A stretch of DNA of 7,126 nt from Chloroflexota bacterium (GCA_005881995.1 VBHV01000679.1:1-7126), one strand, 5' to 3'. Positions 1 through 6,809 are shown, counted from the first letter of the stretch. Program-made: numbers and translations. Notes: generated by a model from the letters alone, not told the origin.

Positions 1-1
1 C

Positions 2-358
2 TTCACTTCTGTGGTTACGGCCTTCGTGAGCGGCATCGTCACGCCTCTCATTCCTGTTTCGGGCAATCAAACCCTGTCACAATGGACAATCCCTATTTAC
101 AATAATGGGAAGCTCGCGATAGGAGCTTTCCTTAATGCGGTCCTTAGCTTCCTGATTGTAGCTGCCGTCATATACTTTTTTGTTGTGCTGCCAGTGACCA
201 ACATGATGGCCCGCTTCAAGCCAAAAGAAGTGCAGGTACCCCCTGCTACACGCGACTGCCCGTACTGCCTGACCAGCATTCCGTTGATGGCAACCAGCTG
301 CCCGGCTTGTACTTCACAACTACAGCCGCCTGTCCAGGGTACACCAGGGGCACGGTGA
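2..358 (+). CDS. mscL: Large-conductance mechanosensitive channel MscL, zinc-ribbon-tailed, 5' end outside the window
   Basis: MscL forms a homopentameric inner-membrane pore that opens under membrane tension and releases solutes during osmotic downshock. The reading frame is open to the left edge, so the start and first membrane helix lie outside; a GTG at 11 is internal. Visible in order are the end of TM1 with the periplasmic loop (TAFVSGIVTPLI), an amphipathic segment ending in NNGKLAIGAF, and TM2 at about nt 122-196 (LNAVLSFLIVAAVIYFFVVL). A short basic linker follows (MARFKPKE). Instead of the usual helical bundle, the tail carries two Cys pairs, CPYC and CPAC (nt 257-310), spaced like a zinc ribbon. 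The family match is from TM2 and loop similarity. Zinc binding is inferred from the cysteines. The gene ends 9 bp before a large inverted repeat. Confidence 0.88.
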   Translation, partial: FTSVVTAFVSGIVTPLIPVSGNQTLSQWTIPIYNNGKLAIGAFLNAVLSFLIVAAVIYFFVVLPVTNMMARFKPKEVQVPPATRDCPYCLTSIPLMATSCPACTSQLQPPVQGTPGAR

Positions 359-367
359 TCGAGCAGT

Positions 368-452
368 CAGGGCGGGGGCAAGCCCGGCCCGTACCCTATA
401 CGGGTTGAATCGCGCGTCGTATAGGGTACGGGCCGGGCTTGCCCCCGCCCTG
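368..452. repeat. Perfect 35-bp inverted repeat with 15-nt loop (MITE-like or REP-like palindrome)
   Basis: The arms at 368-402 and 418-452 are exact reverse complements over 35 bp, with 403-417 as the loop. The arms start CAGGGCGGGGGCAAGCCCGG and contain a smaller GGGC-AA-GCCC dyad. The element sits between mscL and apt. Neither side has a T-run, so it is not a canonical intrinsic terminator, although such a strong stem could still slow polymerase or protect the mscL mRNA 3' end. No clear target-site duplication is visible. Its GC content is far above the flanks, which suggests a dispersed non-autonomous element. That origin is inference. Confidence 0.85.
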
Positions 453-473
453 GTCATGTGCAAAAAAAATGAC

Positions 474-486
474 AAGTACCCTACTT
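474..486. promoter_or_regulatory. Short dyad AAGTA-CCC-TACTT upstream of the apt promoter
   Basis: A 5-bp perfect dyad with a 3-bp centre lies 11 bp upstream of the proposed -35 box and just after an A8 tract (462-469). The position would suit an activator site or UP-like element. The symmetry is visible, but any regulatory role is a guess. Confidence 0.25.
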
Positions 487-497
487 AGCATTCTCAC

Positions 498-526
498 TTG
501 CGCATAGGGGCATGCTGCGGTATACT
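498..526 (+). promoter_or_regulatory. Candidate sigma-A promoter for apt
   Basis: TATACT (521-526) matches the -10 consensus at five of six positions. It lies exactly 17 bp after TTGCGC (498-503), a weak -35 with three matches. Transcription would start near 533 and give apt a leader of about 120 nt. The rest of the 359-655 gap holds the inverted repeat and this leader, and no convincing gene. Confidence 0.42.
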
Positions 527-640
527 GCATACGGCGTTAAGGCAACAACACTACTGGTTCGGCATGGTCTGGCCTGATGCCACGTGTTCCAAGTGGAGTA
601 GCAACCGGGCTACCCCTTATTATTGCCCATTTGCAAGTAG

Positions 641-647
641 AGGAGAG
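641..647 (+). promoter_or_regulatory. Ribosome binding site of apt
   Basis: AGGAGAG lies 8 nt before the ATG at 656. It settles the start codon, because the next family-conserved residues (DIPDFPQRGILFKDITPLL region) begin shortly downstream. Confidence 0.8.
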
Positions 648-655
648 AGTTTTCC

Positions 656-1174
656 ATGTCAACAACACCTGAGTCTATTCACCTGGAAGACTGGATTCGC
701 GACATCCCTGACTTTCCACAGAGAGGCATTCTCTTCAAAGATATTACCCCCCTTTTACAGGATGCCACTGCATTCCATGCCGCGCTTGATCGCCTCGCCG
801 CCCACTACGCCGGTTCGGGCATTCAAGTGGTCGTAGGGGTAGAGTCTCGCGGCTTTATTTTCGGCGCCGCGCTCGCCTACCTGCTGAACTGCGGCTTTGT
901 GCCGGTCAGGAAATTCGGAAAACTTCCATCACAGACCGTCAGTGTCGAGTATGCGCTGGAATATGGCACGAACGTCGTCGAAATGCATACCGACGGCATC
1001 CGCCCCGGACAACGCGTCCTGGTCGTCGATGACCTGCTGGCAACGGGCGGCACCGTTTCGGCAGCTATGGAACTCGTGGAAAAATTGGGAGGTCACATCG
1101 CGGGCATCGCAAACTTCGTATGCGATCAAGCCCATCAAGCGACCAGCCGGTTGCCAGGTGGTGCCAGTCAGTAG
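656..1174 (+). CDS. apt: Adenine phosphoribosyltransferase, with an atypical C-terminus
   Basis: This cytoplasmic purine-salvage enzyme converts adenine and PRPP to AMP and pyrophosphate. The 172-residue product carries the family landmarks: PDFPQRGILFKDITPLL at 18-34, the ESRGFIFG block at 63-70, the flexible-loop region VPVRKFGKLPS at 82-92 (the usual RKPGKLP has Phe for Pro), and the PRPP-binding motif VLVVDDLLATGGT at 121-133. Residues 134-168 still align with the family, down to a SRLPG stretch. The protein then ends with GASQ, lacking the usual final strand (type YxVVSLIHF). A peptide ALIHLF, resembling that strand, is encoded in another frame at 1174-1191, so a late frameshift is possible. 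The ATG has a good ribosome binding site. The gene converges on the acyl-CoA dehydrogenase gene with a 15-bp gap and no visible terminator. Confidence 0.93.
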   Translation: MSTTPESIHLEDWIRDIPDFPQRGILFKDITPLLQDATAFHAALDRLAAHYAGSGIQVVVGVESRGFIFGAALAYLLNCGFVPVRKFGKLPSQTVSVEYALEYGTNVVEMHTDGIRPGQRVLVVDDLLATGGTVSAAMELVEKLGGHIAGIANFVCDQAHQATSRLPGGASQ

Positions 1175-1189
1175 CGCTGATCCATCTGT

Positions 1190-2368
1190 TTAAAACGAGC
1201 GTGGCATGCCCAGCACGTGCTCACTTAGGTACGACAGGATGAGATTGGTGGAGATGGGCGCGACCTGGTACAGGCGTGTCTCACGGAATTTGCGCTCCAC
1301 GTCGTACTCTGCCGCGAAGCCATACCCACCATGCGTTTGCAGGCACGCATTGGCCGCCTGCCATGATGCGTCAGCCGCCAGCAACTTCGCCATGTTCGCC
1401 TCCGCCCCGCAGGGTTGTCCCGCGTCAAAGAGGCGCGCCGCTTCGTAGCGCATCAAGTCGGCCGCCCTCACGTTGGCGTATGCTTGCGCAAGCGGGAACT
1501 GGATGCCCTGGTTCTGTCCAATCGGGCGATCAAAGACGATACGCTCGCTCGCGTACGTTCGGGCCCTGTCGATAAACCAGAAGCCATCGCCGACGCACTC
1601 CGCCGCGATCAGAATGCGTTCGGCGTTCATGCCGTCCAGAATGTAGGAGAAGCCCTTGCCTTCTTCACCAACCAGGTTCTCGGCGGGGACCTCGACGTTG
1701 TCAAAAAAGACTTCATTGGTCTCGTGATTGACCATGTTGCGGATGGGCCGGACCGTCAGTCCCCTCTGCAGGCTTTCACGGACATCCACCAGGAAGACCG
1801 ATAATCCCTCGGTTTTCTTCGTGATGTGTGACAAAGGCGTGGTACGGGCCAGGAGCAGCATCAAATCCGAATGTTGCACACGTGAGATCCATACCTTCTG
1901 GCCGTTCACGATATAGCGATCGCCGCGCTTCTCGGCAAAGGTTTTGGTTCTGGTCGTGTCGGTGCCGGTGGTCGGCTCGGTGACCGCGAATGACTGGAGG
2001 CGCAATTCACCAGAGGCAATTCGTGGCAGATAGGCGCGTTTCTGTTCAGCCGAGCCATGTCGCAAGAGGGTCCCCATGGTATACATCTGTGCGTGGCAGG
2101 CACCCGAGTTCGCGCCTGAGCGATTGATCTCTTCGAGGATGACCGAGGCTTCGGTTAGACTGGCCCCACCTCCACCAAATTCTTCGGGGATCAGCGCCGC
2201 AAGCCATCCCGCCTGCGTCAGCGCGAGCACAAACGCTTCAGGATAGCCCGACGACTCCTCGACCTCCTGCCAGTACGCGCTGTCAAAGGCTCTGCATACA
2301 TCGCGCACCGCCTCTCGGATGCCGGCGTGCTGGTGCACAAGAGGATTGATGTCGTTCAAGACGTGCAT
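1190..2368 (-). CDS. Acyl-CoA dehydrogenase family flavoprotein
   Basis: The protein (392 residues from the ATG at 2368) has all three acyl-CoA dehydrogenase domains: an N-terminal helical domain (to about 125), the middle beta domain with FAVTEPTTGTD (127-137) and WIS (160-162), and a C-terminal helical domain with RPIGQNQ and the FAD-contacting THGGYGFAAEY (345-355). The family oxidises acyl-CoA thioesters to enoyl-CoA and passes electrons to ETF. The position of the C-terminal catalytic Glu (YEGT in MCAD) reads YQVAPIS, with Pro aligned to it. A Glu in NAER (about residue 250) sits where isovaleryl- and long-chain enzymes hold their base. The substrate cannot be told. The start is uncertain: GTG at 2404 has no ribosome site, ATG at 2368 directly abuts AAGGAG, and TTG at 2359 is best spaced. 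It probably follows the nitroreductase in one operon. Confidence 0.9.
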   Translation of the reverse strand: MHVLNDINPLVHQHAGIREAVRDVCRAFDSAYWQEVEESSGYPEAFVLALTQAGWLAALIPEEFGGGGASLTEASVILEEINRSGANSGACHAQMYTMGTLLRHGSAEQKRAYLPRIASGELRLQSFAVTEPTTGTDTTRTKTFAEKRGDRYIVNGQKVWISRVQHSDLMLLLARTTPLSHITKKTEGLSVFLVDVRESLQRGLTVRPIRNMVNHETNEVFFDNVEVPAENLVGEEGKGFSYILDGMNAERILIAAECVGDGFWFIDRARTYASERIVFDRPIGQNQGIQFPLAQAYANVRAADLMRYEAARLFDAGQPCGAEANMAKLLAADASWQAANACLQTHGGYGFAAEYDVERKFRETRLYQVAPISTNLILSYLSEHVLGMPRSF

Positions 2369-2374
2369 CTCCTT
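2369..2374 (-). promoter_or_regulatory. Shine-Dalgarno AAGGAG that makes the dehydrogenase start ambiguous
   Basis: AAGGAG on the minus strand touches the ATG at 2368 with zero spacing, but lies 9 nt from an in-frame TTG at 2359. The TTG would drop only three residues (MHV), so protein homology cannot choose between them. The motif does argue against the GTG at 2404. Confidence 0.55.
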
Positions 2375-2414
2375 AAAAACTATCTGGACTGACCACAAGA
2401 ACACAATTTAAGCA

Positions 2415-2987
2415 TTACCACCCTAACCAGGTCGTCTTTTCCCCAAACGGTATCGGCCTGCGTTCCAGGTGTGGGATCGCCGGGAAGCCCACATAGAGAA
2501 GTGACACGATATGCTCACCTGGCGCAAGCCCAAGCCACTGCTTGACGCGCGGATCATAGGCCGCCTCTCCCGTGCGCCACATGCAGGCCAGCCCCATCTC
2601 CTCGGCAGCCAGCAGCATATTCTGCACCGCCGCAGCCGTCGCCTCGATATTCTCAATTTCCAGTACATTCGGTAGATTGGGCGGCTCGGCGATTACCACA
2701 ATCACTACAGGAGAGCGCATCAGTTTCCCGCGCTCCTTAGCAATGAGCGCTTGCGCCTTTTCGCTGGTCGTGTCTTCTAGCCTCTCTGTCAGCGATGCAG
2801 CCATGACCGCGCCAAGTTCTTCACGCGCCTTTCCCGCCAGTACGATAAATTTCCAGGGCTGTACTTTATGATGATTCGGCGCGTGCGTGGCCGCCTCCAA
2901 CAAGCGCTCAATCTGCCCACGTGCTGGTCGCTCCCCGGTCATTTTGCCGATACTGCGCCGCTGTTTAATCGTATCGAATACACTCAT
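2415..2987 (-). CDS. Nitroreductase family FMN protein, YdjA-like
   Basis: This is a 190-residue single-domain nitroreductase-fold protein. Such proteins are usually homodimeric, bind FMN and transfer electrons from NAD(P)H to nitro, quinone or other acceptors. Family marks are the N-terminal RRS (10-12) that contacts the FMN phosphate, APNHHKVQPWKFIV (36-49) and GLACMWRTG (132-140). The HKxQPW form and the MWRTG block point to the YdjA type, which has a small active site and no firmly known physiological substrate. The ATG at 2987 has AAGG 6 nt upstream. The stop lies 46 bp from the proposed dehydrogenase start, so co-transcription is likely. A 14-bp palindrome lies 16 bp before the start codon. 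Confidence 0.9.
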   Translation of the reverse strand: MSVFDTIKQRRSIGKMTGERPARGQIERLLEAATHAPNHHKVQPWKFIVLAGKAREELGAVMAASLTERLEDTTSEKAQALIAKERGKLMRSPVVIVVIAEPPNLPNVLEIENIEATAAAVQNMLLAAEEMGLACMWRTGEAAYDPRVKQWLGLAPGEHIVSLLYVGFPAIPHLERRPIPFGEKTTWLGW

Positions 2988-3003
2988 GTTATACCTTAAC
3001 TAC

Positions 3004-3017
3004 TTTTCATATGAAAA
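3004..3017. promoter_or_regulatory. Perfect 14-bp palindrome TTTTCATATGAAAA, candidate operator
   Basis: The 14 bases are their own reverse complement and lie in the 86-bp gap between the ppc stop and the nitroreductase ATG, beside its ribosome site. The location fits a repressor operator. The AT-rich symmetric form resembles sites of small dimeric winged-helix regulators, but no regulator gene is in the window. Confidence 0.45.
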
Positions 3018-3045
3018 CCTGGTTATCCCCCAGAATCACTCAGGA

Positions 3046-3074
3046 GCATAAATAAGTCGTATCACTGATGATAT
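3046..3074 (-). promoter_or_regulatory. Weak candidate promoter for the nitroreductase-dehydrogenase operon
   Basis: On the minus strand TTGATA (five of six to the -35 consensus) overlaps the end of ppc and is followed after 17 bp by TATTTA, which keeps only the first three -10 bases. The spacing is ideal but the -10 is poor. The palindrome at 3004-3017 would lie downstream of the start point, where a bound repressor could block elongation. Confidence 0.22.
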
Positions 3075-5855
3075 CAAATCGAGAGCATTGAGACAAGAAA
3101 GCGTATTCCCCGCGTGGTTTCATCGAGGACCAGTGGGCCGCCCAGCGCGCGCAGTCGGCGCAATAGCGTTACCTGAAAATAGCTCAGCGGATCGACATAG
3201 GGATTGCGCAGGCGAATGGAGCGCTGCAGCGTCGGCGAGGTGTCGAGCAACTCCTTCCCACCTACGATCGCAAGTAGCATATGCCTGGTGCGTTCGTACT
3301 CTTCCAGAATATCCGATGATAGGCGATGGCATAGCTCTTCATCGTCGACCAGCAGCGCATAATGCTGGGCAATATGCATATCGGCCTTCGAGAGCGTCAT
3401 CTGCATATTATCCAGGAAGGCGCGCATGAAAGGCCATTCCCGGTACATTCGTCGTAACGTTTCAAGATGTTCGGGCTGCCCTGCAACATATGCTTCGAGG
3501 GCAGAACCTACTCCATACCAGCTTGGCAGAACATAGCGGCTTTGCATCCAGGAGAAGACCCAGGGAATAGCGCGCAATTCCTCGATACTGCGTCCCCTGG
3601 CACGACGGGCCGGGCGCGAACCAAGATTGAGCCAGCCAAGCTCCAGAATGGGCGTTGCCTGTTCAAAAAAGCGCAGGAAATCCGGTGTCTCGTAAATGAG
3701 ACGCCGGTAGTGAGCATAGGCATGGGTCGATAACTGCGTCATCACCTCAGCCCAGGCATTGGGAACCTGTAGAGGTATTGAGGATACCTGCAACGCCTCT
3801 TGTGGGATGCTCGCTTGGACGACGCCAGCCACAACCAATTCCAGGTTGCGCAGCGCAATCGCCGGTAGTCCATATTTGAACGAAAGCATCTCACCCTGCT
3901 CGGTGATACGAATACGGCCGTTGACCGTCCCCGCTGGCTGACCGAGAATTGCTTCGTAGATAGGTCCGCCGCCGCGCCCAATCGCTCCGCCGCGACCGTG
4001 AAATATGGTGATATCAATGCCGAATCGTGAACCAGTCTCGGCCAACCTGCGCTGCGCCTGGTATAGCTCCCAACTCGATGTCAGGATACCGCCATCTTTG
4101 CTGCTATCAGAATAGCCAAGCATCACTTGCTGCTGGTTTTGACAGTTGCGCAAGTGCGCTCGATAGAGAGGATGGATGAAGGCGCTCTCCAAAATATCGG
4201 TACAAGAGCGCAAATCTTCAATCGTCTCAAACAGCGGCACAATCGGCAGGCCAACGATACCTGCTTCCTTACAAAAGAACTGCACTTCCAGCAGGTCGCT
4301 CAAGCTGCGCGACATGCTGATAATGTAGCAGGTGACGGCTTGATTTCCAAATTCCTCTCTTGCCTGGTGAATGGCATCAAAGGTCGCCAGGATATGCATC
4401 GTTTCCTCGCTCAACTGAAGCTCATGTCGCGGCATTACACGTGGATCGCGCAAGAGATTCTCAAGCACTCGCACTCGCTCAGTTTCGTCGAGCGAGCGAT
4501 AATCTCCCTCGAGTAATCCCGTTACCCGCAGCAATTCAGCCAATGCACTGGCATGGCGTTCGCTATGCTGGCGCACATCCAGCGCGGCAAAATGAAACCC
4601 AAACACCTGCACCTGGCGAATCAGTTTTGCCAGCCGTCCCTGGCTCACTTCATCTTCTCCATCCGCCCGCAAGCTCTCACGCAGCATTTCTAGATCAGCC
4701 AGCAACTCACTCGGCTGGCTATAGGAAGTCTTTAAGGATATGGCAGTATTCTGACTACCACCATTGTCCTCAATCCCAGCATGAGTGGCCAGCATGGCTC
4801 CCAGGCGTTTCCACATAAATGAAAGCTTGCGACGATAGGGTTCATGCGCCGTCTGCGGACCGAGTTCGCGGTCATAGTCGGGCATAAGCGCTGCATCCCG
4901 GACTATCGATTCCTCAAGGGCTGATGTGATGGCGCAGTAGTTGAGCGACTGTGAATACTCTTGCGCCAGTTTTTCGATGGACGCACGGTAATGCTCGATC
5001 ACGCGCGCTCGCTGCAACCACAGCGCCTGTAAGAGTGTCTCCGGCCCTACCAGTCAATTGCGCCTGGGGATAGTGCACCGAAAGGAGTTCTTCAAATTCG
5101 TTATACAGTTCAGGTATGGCATTATATAGGATTTCTTCAAGGTAATAGAGGCCCATTTTGATTTCGTCAAGCGGCTGCAGGCGCACGTGTAAGACCGAGT
5201 CAGTACGCCACAACAGCGTAACGATACGTTCGATTTCGTGCTGTAAGTGCTGGCGTTGCCGCAGCGTCATTTCACCGGCATGGTCGTATGCTTCCAGTAG
5301 TTCAGCCAGTCGGCTCGATTTGATAATCAGACTGCGGCGTGTGGCCTCGGTAGGATGGGCCGTAAAGACAAGTTCAATGGAGAGCTGATTCAGGAGTTGC
5401 TGGATAGTGGCAGCATCCAGGCGATTCTGCTGAAAAAATTCGATGAGCGCTGCCAACGACCCGCGCTGAGCCGCATATTTAGCGGCAATTTCGTATACCT
5501 TGCGGCGGCGTGTGCGGTGATGCTGTTCAGCCGTATTGACGAGGTGAAAATAGACGGTGAAGGCGCGAATCACATCGATAGCTGTATCCAGTTCGCATGC
5601 TTCTACAATTTGCGTGATCTCTTGATCTAAAGCCGCGATCTCCTCTTGTAGACGCATCGCTTCTTCGTCCGTTACGTCTTGCAGCAACTCGGTGCACTCA
5701 CGCAGCCGTTTGCAGCTCAGCCGCAGCCGCTCCTCCGTTTCATAAACTGACGGCTTACTATGCTGTTGAATGGCACGTCCCAGCGCATCCCCTAATGTGC
5801 GGATATCGCGGCGTAAGGGTACATCCTTCTCGGCGCGTTGATCTTGTTCGAGCAT
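3074..5855 (-). pseudogene. ppc: Phosphoenolpyruvate carboxylase, broken by an internal deletion with frameshift
   Basis: PEP carboxylase adds bicarbonate to PEP, giving oxaloacetate to replenish the TCA cycle. The first frame (5855 to about 5052, 268 matching residues) carries VFTAHPTEATRRSL with the catalytic His at codon 166. The second frame (open from 5053, matching from 5050) carries LDVRQ, GYSDSSKDGG, FHGRGGAIGRGG (4003-3968), TEQGEM, FKYG, LGSRPARR and LRNPYVDPL. Where they join, HYPQAQLT is followed at once, in another frame, by VGPETLLQALWLQ. About 20 codons that should hold the GSWxGGDRDGNPxVT motif are absent, and the first frame runs on as nonsense to 4914. The end reads RGIRFLVSMLSI instead of the usual RNTG tail. 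No ribosome site offers a restart for the second part. It starts 7 bp after the nuclease gene without a clear ribosome site, which suggests translational coupling. Confidence 0.88.
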
Positions 5856-5862
5856 GGAGCAA

Positions 5863-6141
5863 TTACTTTGTATCAGACTGTGAAGGCAAAGTATTCAATA
5901 GCCAGCGAGCCGTTGCTTCATCAGGCGCTTTATAGATTTGTTTCACCAATAAGCGTAGAACATCAGGTTGCCTGATCGAGGTAATTTTCTCGCGAGCAAA
6001 CTCTGCTAGGGGAGGAAACTGCTCATCCACTGCTTCAAGAGCTAGCTGTTGCAATACTTGTAATTCGCTTTCAGCCGCCTTTTTAGCCAACCTCTGCTCA
6101 AACCAGGGTTGTCCGTCTAACAAACTATCATATACCTGCAT
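5863..6141 (-). CDS. Possible intragenic C-terminal product of the Rpn-type gene (92 residues)
   Basis: An in-frame ATG at 6141 has GGAGG (6147-6151 on the minus strand) exactly 5 nt upstream, a stronger ribosome site than that of the full gene. The product would start MQVYDSLLDGQPWFEQ and cover only the helical tail, with no nuclease residues. In E. coli rpn genes, C-terminal short forms made from internal starts have been reported to block toxicity of the long form. The same layout here is visible, but its use is inference. Confidence 0.45.
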   Translation of the reverse strand: MQVYDSLLDGQPWFEQRLAKKAAESELQVLQQLALEAVDEQFPPLAEFAREKITSIRQPDVLRLLVKQIYKAPDEATARWLLNTLPSQSDTK

Positions 6142-6804
6142 ATGATCCTCCACTCTCTGCTTGTCTTCTTCAGACAACATATTCGACCGTTGCAATATGG
6201 TCTTGAACCTTGAAAGATGACGCGCCAACTGTGATAACGTGTATCGCTGTCTCATTTCGTCCATGGCCTGGATAAGCAATGAGACAGTAGCTCTCTTCAT
6301 ACCAGGCAGAAATGTATACATGCAGACAATACGTTTTTTTACATACTCCTCGGCATCAAGCGTCCATAATGCTATCACACGATAATGAAATATCAGCAGA
6401 TTCTCATCCCCACTCATCTCCTTGTAGGGAGAAGCTACAATGCTTGTCTCAAACAGGTACAGTACTACCGAAATTACCGGAAGCTGGTAGGCAAGGTGTA
6501 ACTCTACATGATACTTCAACATGCGCGCAGCCATATTGCTATCCCGGTCCGTTTGCAATTCCATGTTCAGTACATGCAATTGACCTTTGTATTCGACCAG
6601 GTAAACCAGGTCAGCGCGTATATTCTCTCGCTTGATCTCGTTGTTTTGTTCGATGACCATAGCTGCTTCCGGTACAAATTCCGGAATGATCTCCGCAGCA
6701 TGATCTTCCATCAACGCTTTTAATGCATTATCATATAGTTGCTGTGACTTGTTTTGTTGTCCTCTACTCTTTCGCCTGGCGGATCGCTTCTGGACTCTGG
6801 TCAT
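5863..6804 (-). CDS. Rpn-type PD-(D/E)XK nuclease family protein
   Basis: The 313-residue product (from the ATG at 6804) has a basic N-terminus (KRSARRKSR), then the Rpn-type nuclease core: YDNALKAL (24-31), RADLVY with the acidic Asp at 65, MELQTD with Glu82 and Gln84 (the E-x-Q form seen in E. coli Rpn proteins), then NMAARMLKYHVEL and PVISVVLYLFE. A helical C-terminal part (about 210-313) resembles the DUF4351-type tail of such proteins. Family members cut DNA, promote recombination in E. coli, and some act in phage defence; the role here is inferred. The frame stays open up to a TTG at 6978, but a promoter-like box at 6864-6872 and a weak AAAGGG 11 nt before 6804 favour the shorter form (ATG at 6837 is the alternative). 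By eye it is more AT-rich than its neighbours, which suggests acquisition. An internal start yields a possible second product. Confidence 0.75.
   Translation of the reverse strand: MTRVQKRSARRKSRGQQNKSQQLYDNALKALMEDHAAEIIPEFVPEAAMVIEQNNEIKRENIRADLVYLVEYKGQLHVLNMELQTDRDSNMAARMLKYHVELHLAYQLPVISVVLYLFETSIVASPYKEMSGDENLLIFHYRVIALWTLDAEEYVKKRIVCMYTFLPGMKRATVSLLIQAMDEMRQRYTLSQLARHLSRFKTILQRSNMLSEEDKQRVEDHMQVYDSLLDGQPWFEQRLAKKAAESELQVLQQLALEAVDEQFPPLAEFAREKITSIRQPDVLRLLVKQIYKAPDEATARWLLNTLPSQSDTK
6147..6151 (-). promoter_or_regulatory. Internal Shine-Dalgarno GGAGG inside the Rpn-type gene
   Basis: The context GTGGAGGATCATATG on the minus strand encodes V-E-D-H-M in frame. A perfect five-base ribosome site with near-ideal spacing inside a coding frame can occur by chance, but it falls exactly between the nuclease core and the helical tail. 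Confidence 0.5.
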
Positions 6805-6809
6805 ACTCA

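Noticed and set aside
368..452. Intrinsic terminator for mscL
   Set aside because: The stem is far longer than usual and no T-run follows on the plus strand (a run of A occurs instead).
498..836. Open plus-strand frame of 112 codons overlapping the start of apt
   Set aside because: It runs through the promoter, leader and apt in another frame, has no family resemblance and no ribosome site. apt explains the region.
1415..1804. Plus-strand frame of 129 codons inside the dehydrogenase gene
   Set aside because: It is antisense to a clear acyl-CoA dehydrogenase and has no recognisable domain; GC-rich codon bias on the opposite strand explains it.
4127..4818. Two long plus-strand frames inside ppc
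   Set aside because: Both are antisense shadows of conserved PEPC sequence and show no domain or ribosome site.
4914..5017. Reading the two ppc parts as separate overlapping genes
   Set aside because: The downstream part begins inside a conserved PEPC region with only a TTG and no ribosome site, and the tail of the upstream part is frameshifted nonsense. One broken gene fits better.
6312..6723. Plus-strand frames opposite the Rpn-type gene, considered as a possible antisense antitoxin
   Set aside because: Their peptides look random, lack ribosome sites and follow the coding constraint of the opposite strand.
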